A stretch of 64,000 nt of DNA from Tritrichomonas musculus. Its lineage: Eukaryota > Parabasalia > Tritrichomonadida > Tritrichomonadidae. Shown here one piece after another: positions 42,086 to 51,956 of the stretch. The position numbers were made by a program, and so were the translations under genes. Positions within the stretch are counted from its first letter, which is position 1. Every line of letters starts with the position of its first letter. Below the pieces are notes generated by a model. The model did no database searches. It saw only the letters and a list, made by a program, of their open reading frames with translations, and was not told the DNA's origin. The DNA is taken from NCBI GenBank assembly GCA_039105265.1, contig JAPFFF010000006.1:1054001-1118000 (forward strand). Reading direction: 5' to 3'.

Positions 42086-45000
42086 TTAATACTTTAAAAT
42101 ATTGGTATAATCAAAAACTTTTCTATGAACATAAGCCTGTAAAGTTGAAAAACTGTTATTATAAATAGTTTCTACTAAAACGTTATCTGGTATACTTACA
42201 CCGCCATAGATGATTGAAATTTCCGTATCATCTTCTTCTTTTACATTTTCTTTTTTAGCAATTTCATCTTTTAAGGATTTGCACGTCATATTATCTTTGA
42301 ATTCAATTGATGTGATTCTTTCGTTGTCATTAACTTGGACTTTAATTACAAAAGGCTTTGCATTTGCAACATCAACTTTTTCAATTGAAAGAATGATCGG
42401 ATTCCCTTCAAAAAGTGACTTGATTTTTGTCATATCTTTTAGTTCTTCGTTATCTTTTTTAATGACGACATCTTTCTTTCCATTCTTCAAAATAATTCCA
42501 AAAGTCGTTGCAGCTCGAACTTTTACAGTGCCAACCGACTCATCTCCTTTGAATAAAAACGGTTTTGACACTCCATTATAAGTAACTTCGAGTTCGCAAA
42601 TTTGCTGCTTTTTGCTTCTTTTCGGCTTTTCAATTTTTGTGGCTGGCTGGGCTTGGCTTCTCTTTGGCCTCTCAGAGTAAGATAGAGGCCTGCTCGGACT
42701 GGCTTCGGCTTGCTTCTCTTTTTCTGACGATTCGCTCGCATCAGGGGTGGCAGTTGGAGGCTCTGGCTTGCCCGTTGGTGGCCGCTGTGAAGATGACGGC
42801 GAATTGTCAATGCTTGAGTCATCCTTTGAACGTGGAATTGCCTCTGCGGACTGCTTAGAGACTTCTGATGCGCGCTTGGATGGTGTCACTGAGCAGGAGC
42901 GTCTAGACTCTTCCAATACACGCAAGGCATGCTTCATACTCATTTTTTTCTTTTTACTTGGACTGGCTGCTGCTTTTTTCTTTTCTCCTTCAAGTTTGGC
43001 TGCTTCTTCTGTGTTGCTTTTTTCGTCAGCGTTTCTTTTCTCTTCTGCTATTCTTGCTTCCTCTGCTTGTCTGGCTTCTTCAGCAAGTCTTTTCTCCTCT
43101 GCTAATCTGGCTTCTTCTGCGAGTCTTGCTTCTTCTGCTAATCTGGCTTCTTCTGCTAATCTTGCTTCTTCTGCTTTTCTTGCTTCTTCAACAAGTCTTT
43201 TCTCTTCTGCTAATCTGGCTTCTTCTGCTTTTCTTGCTTCTTCAACAAGTCTTTTCTCTTCTGCTAATCTGGCTTCTTCTGCTAATCTTGCTTCTTCTGC
43301 TTTTCTTGCTTCTTCAACAAGTCTTTTCTCTTCTGCTAATCTGGCTTCTTCTGCTTTTCTTGCTTCTTCAACAAGTCTTTTCTCTTCTGCTAATCTGGCT
43401 TCTTCTGCTATTCTTGCTTCTTCTGCTTTTCTTGCTTCTTCAACAAGTCTTTTCTCTTCTGCTAATCTGGCTTCTTCTGCTAATCTGGCTTCTTCTGCTA
43501 TTCTTGCTTCTTCTGCTATTCTTGCTTCTTCTGCTAATCTGGCTTCTTCTGCTATTCTTGCTTCTTCTGCTAATCTGGCTTCTTCTGCTAATCTGGCTTC
43601 TTCTGCTAATCTGGCTTCTTCTGCTATTCTTGCTTCTTCTGCTAATCTGGCTTCTTCTGCTAATCTGGCTTCTTCTGCTAATCTTGCTTCTTCTGCTAAT
43701 CTGGCTTCTTCTGCTATTCTTGCTTCTTCTGCTAATCTTGCTTCTTCTGCTATTCTTGCTTCTTCTGCTATTCTTGCTTCTTCTGCTTTTCTTGCTTCTT
43801 CAACAAGTCTTTTCTCTTCTGCTAATCTGGCTTCTTCCGCTATTCTTGCTTCTTCAACAAGTCTTTTCTCTTCTGCTAATCTAGCTTCTTCTGCTAATCT
43901 GGCTTCTTCTGCTAATCTGGCTTCTTCTGCTAATCTAGCTTCTTCTGCTAATCTAGCTTCTTCTGCTTTTCTTGCTTCTTCAACAAGTCTTTTCTCTTCT
44001 GCTAATCTGGCTTCTTCTGCTAATCTGGCTTCTTCTGCTAATCTGGCTTCTTCTGCTAATCTGGCTTCTTCTGCTATTCTTGCTTCTTCTGCTAATCTTG
44101 CTTCTTCTGCTATTCTTGCTTCTTCTGCTAATCTTGCTTCTTCTGCTATTCTTGCTTCTTCTGCTATTCTTGCTTCTTCTGCTATTCTTGCTTCTTCTGC
44201 TTTTCTTGCTTCTTCAACAAGTCTTTTCTCTTCTGCTAATCTAGCTTCTTCTGCTAATCTGGCTTCTTCCGCTATTCTTGCTTCTTCAACAAGTCTTTTC
44301 TCTTCTGCTAATCTGGCTTCTTCTGCTAATCTGGCTTCTTCTGCTAATCTAGCTTCTTCTGCTAATCTGGCTTCTTCTGCTAATCTGGCTTCTTCTGCTA
44401 TTCTTGCTTCTTCTGCTAATCTGGCTTCTTCTGCTTTTCTTGCTTCTTCAACAAGTCTTTTCTCTTCTGCTAATCTGGCTTCTTCTGCTAATCTTGCTTC
44501 TTCCGCTATTCTTGCTTCTTCAACAAGTCTTTTCTCTTCTGCTAATCTAGCTTCTTCTGCTAATCTGGCTTCTTCCGCTATTCTTGCTTCTTCAACAAGT
44601 CTTTTCTCTTCTGCTAATCTGGCTTCTTCTGCTAATCTGGCTTCTTCTGCTAATCTAGCTTCTTCTGCTAATCTGGCTTCTTCTGCTAATCTGGCTTCTT
44701 CTGCTATTCTTGCTTCTTCTGCTAATCTGGCTTCTTCTGCTTTTCTTGCTTCTTCAACAAGTCTTTTCTCTTCTGCTAATCTGGCTTCTTCTGCTAATCT
44801 TGCTTCTTCTGCTAATCTTGCTTCTTCTGCTAATCTTGCTTCTTCTGCTAATCTTGCTTCTTCTGCTAATCTTGCTTCTTCTGCTTTTCTTGCTTCTTCA
44901 ACAAGTCTTTTCTCTTCTGCTAATCTGGCTTCTTCTGCTAATCTTGCTTCTTCAACAAGTCTTTTCTCTTCTGCTAATCTGGCTTCTTCTGCTAATCTGG

Positions 45001-47233
45001 CTTCTTCTGCTAATCTGGCTTCTTCTGCTAATCTAGCTTCTTCTGCTTTTCTTGCTTCTTCAACAAGTCTTTTCTCTTCTGCTAATCTGGCTTCTTCTGC
45101 TTTTCTTTTCTCTTCTGCTTTTCTTGCTTCTTCAGCAAGTCTTTTCTCTTCGGCTATTCTTGCTTCTTCTGCAAGTCTTTTCTCTTCGGCTATTCTCGCT
45201 TCTTCTGCAAGTCTTTTCTCTTCGGCTATTCTCGCTTCTTCTGCAAGTCTTTTCTCTTCGGCTATTCTTGCTTCTTCTGCAAGTCTTTTCTCTTCGGCTA
45301 TTCTCGCTTCTTCTGCAAGTCTTTTCTCTTCGGCTATTCTTGCTTCTTCTGCAAGTCTTTTCTCTTCGGCTATTCTTGCTTCTTCTGCAAGTCTTTTCTC
45401 TTCGGCTATTCTCGCTTCTTCTGCAAGTCTTTTCTCTTCGGCTATTCTCGCTTCTTCTGCAAGTCTTTTCTCTTCGGCTATTCTTGCTTCTTCTGCAAGT
45501 CTTTTCTCTTCGGCTATTCTTGCTTCTTCTGCAAGTCTTTTCTCTTCTGCTAATCTAGCTTCTTCTGCTTTTCTTGCTTCTTCAACAAGTCTTTTCTCTT
45601 CTGCTAATCTGGCTTCTTCTGCTTTTCTTTTCTCTTCTGCTTTTCTTGCTTCTTCAGCAAGTCTTTTCTCTTCGGCTATTCTTGCTTCTTCTGCAAGTCT
45701 TTTCTCTTCGGCTATTCTCGCTTCTTCTGCAAGTCTTTTCTCTTCGGCTATTCTCGCTTCTTCTGCAAGTCTTTTCTCTTCGGCTATTCTCGCTTCTTCT
45801 GCAAGTCTTTTCTCTTCGGCTATTCTCGCTTCTTCTGCAAGTCTTTTCTCTTCGGCTATTCTCGCTTCTTCTGCAAGTCTTTTCTCTTCTGCTATTCTTG
45901 CTTCTTCTGCAAGTCTTTTCTCTTCTGCTATTCTTTTCTCTTCTGCTATTCTTTCTTTCTCTTTTTGTCTTGCTTTTTCGTCATGATGAACTATATTATT
46001 CTTTGTTTTCTCATCTGGTTTTGAATTCACTTCCAGTGACGGTTTATCATCTCTTATATTTTTTTCTTGTTCTGGTTTCACTTCTCTTTGCTCTTCTTCT
46101 CCTTCAATTTCCCACTTATCGAACATATTATAATAAAGACTGGCCAAGATAAAAAAAATGTAGTAAATCAGTTTCATAAATTTAATCTTGAATGAATCCT
46201 TTAAATATTTTTTTTCACCTTCTCTAATAACAGTAATATTATTCACATATTTCAATTTTTGAATCGTATCTGATGGTTTAATTTTTTTCTTTTCATTATT
46301 ATTTGTATCTTCATAATAAAAAAAAAGTTTATTGGTATCAACTTTTTCTATATATTTTGGATGTGTGTATGAAAGCTCTTCCTTTAAATGTTTGCTTATT
46401 TCTGAAAAATCCATATCAATTGGAAAATATTTTTTTATCCTAAAAAAACTGCTGCAATTAAAAAAAAAATTAATTTCGAATTCAATTTTTATATCTATTC
46501 GATCATTAGCAAATTGGCAAATGTTTTCGTTGCTTTTGATTTTTTGGCCTTTATTGTAATAGGATATTTTTCTTTTGACTTTTTCTAATTTCTCTTTTGT
46601 AATAAATTCTTTGATATATGAATCTGAAATTGGTAAAACCGAATGGTAAGGTCTTTGTATTGGCTTAGATTCATTAATAGAAAAAGAAATATAATATTCT
46701 TCAATATTTATTATTTCTAATTTTGAATTTTGTGTATGTTTTGATGGAAATTTGATTAAAGTCAAAGGTATGTGTTTCTTCTGTGCAAATTCAACATCTC
46801 TTTGTATAAAAGAGCAATTTTCAAAGATAGGAAGTGCAAAATGTCTTTTTTCGCCTGATAGCGAAAAATTTACTTTCTTCTTCTTTTTGGAGGTTTCTAT
46901 TATTTCAAATTTGTTATATTTATCAAGTAAAACACTTTCGTCAGTAATTCCATGGCGAGTTGCAATTAACGCTTTAAGAAGACTATCTCGATCTTTATTA
47001 TTTGGAAGAAAATAATACTCCTTTTTTTGAGATTTGTTATTATGAACTTCAATGAATTGAATTTTTTTTGATTTTGTAAGATCAATTTCAAATGAATCTG
47101 AATCTCTATGAATGATTTTTGTATCAATCAAATAATATTGTGATATATTTAAAAGTGCATCTTCTGCTTGTGATGCATGATGATTAATTTCAATTTTTGC
47201 TTTTGGTTTCAAAACAGTGATTTTATAGTCCAT
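42086..47233 (-). CDS. Large EEARLA-repeat protein with membrane span and ubiquitin-like ends
   Basis: A 1715-residue protein with no named family. Residues 1-345 are globular; the part near 245-340 has the strand-helix-strand pattern of a ubiquitin-like fold (SDTIQKLKYVNNITVI). A single hydrophobic span (LIYYIFFILASLYY) sits near 356-375. From about 423 to 1401 the chain is some 160 hexads, alternating EEKRLA/EEARIA or EEARLA with EEARKA. Its charge pattern fits a stable single helix or coiled coil. Residues 1405-1530 are basic, then S/P-rich. About 1540-1710 looks like two ubiquitin-like folds (LEVTYNGVSKPFLFKGDESV; SIEFKDNMTCKSLKDEIAKK). The span and rod suggest a long spacer or tether. 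It shares 102 bases with the divergent gene at 47336. Confidence 0.88.
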   Translation of the reverse strand: MDYKITVLKPKAKIEINHHASQAEDALLNISQYYLIDTKIIHRDSDSFEIDLTKSKKIQFIEVHNNKSQKKEYYFLPNNKDRDSLLKALIATRHGITDESVLLDKYNKFEIIETSKKKKKVNFSLSGEKRHFALPIFENCSFIQRDVEFAQKKHIPLTLIKFPSKHTQNSKLEIINIEEYYISFSINESKPIQRPYHSVLPISDSYIKEFITKEKLEKVKRKISYYNKGQKIKSNENICQFANDRIDIKIEFEINFFFNCSSFFRIKKYFPIDMDFSEISKHLKEELSYTHPKYIEKVDTNKLFFYYEDTNNNEKKKIKPSDTIQKLKYVNNITVIREGEKKYLKDSFKIKFMKLIYYIFFILASLYYNMFDKWEIEGEEEQREVKPEQEKNIRDDKPSLEVNSKPDEKTKNNIVHHDEKARQKEKERIAEEKRIAEEKRLAEEARIAEEKRLAEEARIAEEKRLAEEARIAEEKRLAEEARIAEEKRLAEEARIAEEKRLAEEARIAEEKRLAEEARIAEEKRLAEEARKAEEKRKAEEARLAEEKRLVEEARKAEEARLAEEKRLAEEARIAEEKRLAEEARIAEEKRLAEEARIAEEKRLAEEARIAEEKRLAEEARIAEEKRLAEEARIAEEKRLAEEARIAEEKRLAEEARIAEEKRLAEEARIAEEKRLAEEARIAEEKRLAEEARIAEEKRLAEEARKAEEKRKAEEARLAEEKRLVEEARKAEEARLAEEARLAEEARLAEEARLAEEKRLVEEARLAEEARLAEEKRLVEEARKAEEARLAEEARLAEEARLAEEARLAEEARLAEEARLAEEKRLVEEARKAEEARLAEEARIAEEARLAEEARLAEEARLAEEARLAEEARLAEEKRLVEEARIAEEARLAEEARLAEEKRLVEEARIAEEARLAEEARLAEEKRLVEEARKAEEARLAEEARIAEEARLAEEARLAEEARLAEEARLAEEARLAEEKRLVEEARIAEEARLAEEARLAEEKRLVEEARKAEEARIAEEARIAEEARIAEEARLAEEARIAEEARLAEEARIAEEARLAEEARLAEEARLAEEARLAEEKRLVEEARKAEEARLAEEARLAEEARLAEEARLAEEARLAEEKRLVEEARIAEEARLAEEKRLVEEARKAEEARIAEEARIAEEARLAEEARIAEEARLAEEARLAEEARLAEEARLAEEARIAEEARLAEEARLAEEARLAEEARIAEEARLAEEARIAEEARIAEEARLAEEARLAEEKRLVEEARKAEEARIAEEARLAEEKRLVEEARKAEEARLAEEKRLVEEARKAEEARLAEEARLAEEKRLVEEARKAEEARLAEEKRLVEEARKAEEARLAEEARLAEEARLAEEARLAEEKRLAEEARQAEEARIAEEKRNADEKSNTEEAAKLEGEKKKAAASPSKKKKMSMKHALRVLEESRRSCSVTPSKRASEVSKQSAEAIPRSKDDSSIDNSPSSSQRPPTGKPEPPTATPDASESSEKEKQAEASPSRPLSYSERPKRSQAQPATKIEKPKRSKKQQICELEVTYNGVSKPFLFKGDESVGTVKVRAATTFGIILKNGKKDVVIKKDNEELKDMTKIKSLFEGNPIILSIEKVDVANAKPFVIKVQVNDNERITSIEFKDNMTCKSLKDEIAKKENVKEEDDTEISIIYGGVSIPDNVLVETIYNNSFSTLQAYVHRKVFDYTNILKY
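43030..45965 (-). repeat. 18/36-bp in-frame tandem repeat array
   Basis: About 2.9 kb of tandem repeats inside the 1715-residue gene. Two arrangements alternate. One is an 18-bp unit coding EEARLA, dominant from 43100 to 45060. The other is a 36-bp unit coding EEKRLAEEARIA, in two homogeneous blocks (about 45130-45550 and 45650-45960). Third-base variants (CTGGCT, CTTGCT, CTAGCT; TCGGCT against TCTGCT) mark sub-blocks. The repeat has no stops in several frames, which creates long false antisense frames. Confidence 0.95.
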
Positions 47234-47335
47234 TATATTGAATATTTGATAAAAATTTCCTTGACTAAATTCTTTAATGGAAATTTATATGGCATCATAT
47301 TTGGTTAACTGAAAAAAATACGTTGTTAATTTCTG

Positions 47336-48010
47336 ATGCAACAAGAAATAGACAATTTAGTCAATAAAGAAGAAATTGAAATACGGCAGCTTAAAAAAGA
47401 TCTTTATCATCTTCAAGTTGAAAATGGCTCATCACTTCCACAACTCGTTGACTTTAATATTAAAGAGGAAGCGATTGTTCATATAGGTGTTGGTAGGTTT
47501 GATTATAAAATTCATACATCTACTCCGTTTGAAGATTTTGATTCTTTTATCCAGTCAATAATTACAAGAGGAACAACAAAGTACGGATTTGATTTAAATG
47601 GTTATATTGTTTGGCTAAAAGATGATGCCGATTTGAAGCTGATGTATCATTACTACTTTTCCAATAAGAAATCTTTTATTCATATTTTAGCAATCAAAAA
47701 GAGTGATTCATTTAAAAATATTCATTTTATTGATCAAATTTTAGCGCCAAATTCAATTCCTTTTTTATACATTCCATCAAACGAAAAAAATTCAGGTATT
47801 TTTTTATATTTCCCAGACGATTATTCTTTTGATGAAGAACAAGCTTTCTTTAAATTATTCGACCCAACATCTAAATCATTATTATTTACAGATTCAGACG
47901 GAGACAAGTTTAATATTTCAACAGAAACAGATTGGAATTATTTTTTAGCAGAATCTCTTTCGCTAGTGCAAAAAGGTCAATATATGATATTAAAAGGAGA
48001 AGAAAACTAA
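47336..48010 (+). CDS. Small protein with possible PB1/ubiquitin-like folds
   Basis: A 224-residue protein of unknown function. Residues 1-35 are a short charged helix. Two segments, near 45-105 and 130-222, have a strand-helix-strand pattern. The second ends in TDSDGDKFNISTETDWNYFL, like the DxDGD-x-sd-xD acidic motif of PB1 domains. The assignment is tentative. It is divergent from the large repeat protein with 102 bases between, and that protein also has ubiquitin-like folds, so the pair may be functionally linked or related. ATACGTTGTTAATTTC lies just before the start codon, resembling the CGTTT box. Start is the first ATG. Confidence 0.65.
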   Translation: MQQEIDNLVNKEEIEIRQLKKDLYHLQVENGSSLPQLVDFNIKEEAIVHIGVGRFDYKIHTSTPFEDFDSFIQSIITRGTTKYGFDLNGYIVWLKDDADLKLMYHYYFSNKKSFIHILAIKKSDSFKNIHFIDQILAPNSIPFLYIPSNEKNSGIFLYFPDDYSFDEEQAFFKLFDPTSKSLLFTDSDGDKFNISTETDWNYFLAESLSLVQKGQYMILKGEEN

Positions 48011-49816
48011 TCTATTTGTTTGAGCAATAAATTTGTTTGAAGAAAATTCTATATTTATATTGTTATTAATAACTACAATAACAAATTATATATTTTATAA
48101 AATATATTATTATATTATATATTTGATATTTATTATAATAAATCAATAATAAATGAGATCTCCTATGTATATGAAAGAAAAGCATCCAAATTAAAAATGA
48201 CATTAAAATGAAGAGAACATAAGAACGACTTTATTAATCAAAAAATAAATGGTTTTTATTAAATATATGCATGCTTGTTCACTTTTCCTATTGACCAAAA
48301 TTACATAATTTGTAAAAAAATTTAAATGATCATCAATATGCGGAAAAAATTTTGTTATACTTTTTTCTTAAATAGAGTTTAATTTTGGGATATTTGTAAG
48401 TTTGCTATAATAATATTTATTGCATACATTAAAATTCAGTTTTAATGAAGTGATAAAAAAAGTTGTTTTAACCAAATTCATAACTTTCAAATGAATAGAA
48501 GTATGCGAATTCACAAATGTAGCACTTGAACTATTAATATATCAAAATTAATCATTTGCTGAATATTTCCTATTGAGTATTTTTTTAATTCATTTCCTTT
48601 TTTATTTAAAAATTTATACTTCAACAGGTCCGATATCATTAAAATTGAATGACCGCAAATTGTCTTCTGTGATAATTTTTGAAATTATTGGTAAAATAGT
48701 ATTATATATTTAAATGTTAATGCAATTTAATTGATAAAGTTTTGTGATAATAAATATTAAATGAGATATTTTACAAACAAAAATGAGATTATATTTGGTC
48801 ATACCACGTCATTAATTTTGAAAAAGACAAAATTAAGAAGGGTAGAAAGTATTCCGTTTACTTTTTTTAAAGCTATTTTAAAAACGATACGTCACTTTAC
48901 AACGTGTTTTTATAGAAATTCTATTAAAAAGTTGAACTTTTTAAATAAGGTGACTTATCTTTTTGGGAATAACTTTAAAAAAGATGAGATGAAAAAAGTC
49001 CTTCAAAAAAGACTTTTCAATTTATATTTTGGTATATTACTTGCCTTTTTAAGTATTTAATATAATTATTTGTTTTATTTTGAATAATAATGATATATTA
49101 TCAAGAAAATGATGGATTTAAATTTTAAAATTGAATACTTTCTCTCAATTTTAGGCTCCTCATTTCTCAAAATTGTACTGTGATCGTTTCCATTTGCATG
49201 GATAAAATTAGTTTATATATGCACCTAAATTTATCCTAAATTTTTTATAAAGTTTCTGGCGGAAGATTTTTCTAAATGATTATTATTTCTATTATCTCAA
49301 CAAAAATTACAATTTTATTTATACTAATAAATATTTAATTGTATTTGATATATAATTAAACAATAAATTTTAATTTTTATGATTTTCACTTGGATTATTG
49401 AAGATATTCAGTTTTTTCCAAAAGATCATTAATTTTATATTTTTTTTCATAAAAATAGATTTTATATGTAATAATAAATAGAAATAGTTATATTTTTAAT
49501 TACAATACCTTTTTGATTCTTCAGAAAAAGAATATAAAAATTTACATGAAAAAAAATCACCTTTACGATAATTATTTCACCTTTATAAACCAAAAAATAA
49601 ATGCAAATATCTTTTTTTCTACCGCCAAAAAACATTTTATAATAACAAAATATTTTTATAATATTATATGAAATGTATATACTCAATAATATATAAATAT
49701 CACAATAGGATTTTACTTTCTACCTTTCTCAAAATTAAGTTATAATCAAAAAAACTAATTGCAAAATCTTGTTCTAGAACAAAATGTTGCATAAATCATT
49801 GATATTTAAAAATGAA
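48011..49816. other. AT-rich spacer with one doubtful short frame
   Basis: 1.8 kb between a protein gene and tRNA-Glu. A 99-codon frame at 48761-49060 (plus) starts with ATG and is basic and hydrophobic, but has no motif and little sign of coding. It could be a relic of a gene. Nothing else is recognised. Confidence 0.4.
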
Positions 49817-49888
49817 TCCGGCGTCGTTCATCGGTTAGGATACATGGTTCTCATCCATGGGAGCGGGGTTCGACTCCCCGCGCCGGAG
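49817..49888 (+). tRNA. tRNA-Glu (anticodon CUC)
   Basis: A 72-base cloverleaf. Acceptor arms TCCGGCG and CGCCGGA pair fully, with G as the discriminator base. The D-arm contains GTTCATCGGTTAGGATA. The anticodon stem CATGG/CCATG encloses TTCTCAT, giving anticodon CTC. The T-arm CGGGGTTCGACTCCCCG is perfect. It has no intron and no encoded CCA, and closely resembles eukaryotic glutamate tRNAs. It stands alone in a spacer. Confidence 0.95.
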
Positions 49889-49897
49889 TTTTTTTTT
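49889..49897 (+). terminator. Pol III T-run terminator of tRNA-Glu
   Basis: Nine T's directly follow the tRNA discriminator base, the normal RNA polymerase III stop. Confidence 0.85.
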
Positions 49898-50011
49898 CTT
49901 TTTAAATATCAAATCTTTATTATTTTAATTGATTGTAAAGATGTAATAAACCATATTTGTTTTCAAGATTCATAGTTCCCGTGAAATATTCTTATATGTA
50001 TGATATTATAT

Positions 50012-50850
50012 CAAATTAAATGAAAAAGAAAATACCAAAGCATTAATTTATAATATCATATTTATAATATCAAATCAATTATAATTAATTAAAGAATCAA
50101 ACCTTTTATTTAATTTATAAATGTTTTAAAAAAAAAATATGAAAATACCCTCCTCTCCCTTCATTTCGTAATTTTTTTGAGTGATTTTCTTTATATCTCC
50201 ATAAATAAACAATTTTTTAAAATAATTTTATATTAATTAAATTCCGTTATATAAAATATTAATATAAATATAATTTTTTATTTTCAAAATCAAAGAAAAT
50301 ATGGAAAAATAAGCAAAAAAAAGAATTTTTTTTAACGTATGGAATGTGGTCAACAAATGAATAGTATTAATATTTATGCATAATCCTACAAAATTCATAA
50401 ACTTTTTTTCCAAAAAAATGGATTGGAAAAAAATATTTAATACTATTTTTCTTTTTTCTTTTTAGCAATTCTAAAATAATATGGATTTTTTGAAACTGTT
50501 TTGGAAGTAAGCCTTAATTAAAGTAGTCATCTATTCATATTTTCATCTGATTTTCATATATTTTCGTTTTAAAAAATCAAAAAATTCTGAAAAGTATTCA
50601 AAAAAGTTACGAATTGTTGGGAGGAGGGTAACAAATTAAATGAAAAATGGATAATTAAGGTTTGATTCTTTAATTACCAAAGCATTAATTTATAATTATA
50701 ATTGATTTTATCATGCTTAATAAATAAAATATTGGGAAATCGTAATCGCCCGTAATCGTAATCGCCCGTGGCGGTTTAGGTCAATATTGACCTAAACCGC
50801 CACGGGCGATTACGATTTCCCTAAAATATTCAATTAATGCTTTGGTAATT
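50012..50850. repeat. Composite repeat nest around a palindrome
   Basis: Short sequences recur in both orientations. CAAATTAAATGAAAAA is at 50012 and 50632 (direct). TACCAAAGCATTAATTTATAAT is at 50033 and 50675 (direct), and a 19-base part of it lies inverted at 50832-50850. AATTAAAGAATCAAACCTT at 50087-50105 lies inverted at 50657-50675. All matches are exact. The 500 bases between are AT-rich and carry no frame. The layout looks like a rearranged non-autonomous transposon or foldback element, but no target duplication or transposase was found. Confidence 0.6.
50734..50821. repeat. GC-rich perfect palindrome (36-nt arms, no loop)
   Basis: A perfect palindrome centred between 50785 and 50786. 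The right arm (50786-50821) is 36 bases. The left arm (50734-50785) matches it exactly except for a 16-base tandem duplication ending in CGCCCG. The arms hold GCCCGTGGCGGTTTAGGTCA, far richer in G+C than anything nearby. It would form a strong hairpin or cruciform. An outer 19-base inverted pair (50672-50690 and 50832-50850) surrounds it. No promoter, tRNA or coding sense is visible, so function is unknown. Confidence 0.9.
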
Positions 50851-51956
50851 TTTTTCTATAAAATTATAATAATTATCATTTGGTTACATATGAGCCTAAA
50901 TTTGATATTAATTTTATTTGATTTTTCAATCATTTAAATAAATATAATATTGATGAAAAATTGATTTGATTACTATAATAATAATACCTTTTAAAAAAGT
51001 AGTTTTCATTGTTTTTTTCTATTGTTTAAAAGCACTTGGAACAATATGGTTGCTTTTTTAGAGAAATTTTGAGTGTCATATCTGGGAATTGGTTAAAAGG
51101 TGGAAATTAACCTTTTCTATTATTTTCTAAAATGATAGGAAACCGTCCAAATTCAATGAATTTTTAAATTGAAATTCACAAAAGTCATTTGATCAATAAG
51201 CATTATTTCAATCACTTGTCTTATGGCCATGGTGAAAAAAAAAAAAATTACGAACGTTGGCTCAAAAGATTAATAATGACATGTTGAATTGAATTATTTT
51301 CAATAGTATGACTTTTTTTGGAATCACTTATAATATTCGAATCAAAAAATTGTTAAGTTCATAAAAAATTGAATATTAATTCATTTTTTCTTTATTTTAT
51401 GGATTTGATTATACTACTCAAAATGCGAAAATAAATATCCAAATGATGAAATAATGAAGATTTTAATTCTAAAATTTATTTCAAGATAGAAATTTTTCTG
51501 AAGTTTTCAGAAAAAATTGAATATTTTCACCTCCAATCTCAATGAAATTTAGTATTTAAATGCCTTTTTAATTATCTAATATATTTTAAGTGTTTGGGAT
51601 CAAAATTTAAATTAAATATGATTTGATTGTGAATGATATTCTTCGTTTTTTCAAAAAATTATTAGATTTATTATCATTATAACTTTTTGCATTATTCAAA
51701 TTTATCTCGTTCACAATATCAAAAATTATATATATTTATCGATATACATGTAAATGCAATACTTAAAATAATAAATATTCATTAAATAAGATTCAAATCA
51801 AAGAAATAAACCAGAAAATTGAAAAATTCAAAATTATAATTAAGTGATGTGTTTTGATTTTCAATAAAAATTCGGATTCAAAAAAAAAAAAAAAAAAAAT
51901 TGAAATGATTTTATGATGTCATAAACCAATCAGTTCATTGTTTTTTTCTTTTAGAA
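50851..51956. other. AT-rich spacer upstream of the reductase gene
   Basis: 1.1 kb without a recognised gene. It holds an A-run of about 19 (near 51881) and TTCATTGTTTTTTTC just before the next start codon, compatible with an initiator. Confidence 0.4.

Noticed and set aside
43030-45965. Regular repeats that could be mistaken for a CRISPR-like array
   Set aside because: Units of 18 and 36 bases are contiguous, in frame and without spacers; this is a coding tandem repeat in a eukaryotic gene.
42747-45986. A 1079-codon plus-strand frame (SSANLASSAIL repeats) and several L-rich frames in the same region
   Set aside because: They are the reverse complement of the EEARLA repeat. The 18-bp unit has no stops in several frames, and only the minus-strand frame extends into unique, structured protein at both ends.
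48761-49060. 99-codon plus-strand frame as a gene
   Set aside because: It has a start codon but no recognisable motif, and its codon content resembles the spacer; kept only as a note in the spacer entry.
49462-49686. 74-codon minus-strand frame
   Set aside because: Made of I, Y and K codons expected by chance in this AT-rich DNA.
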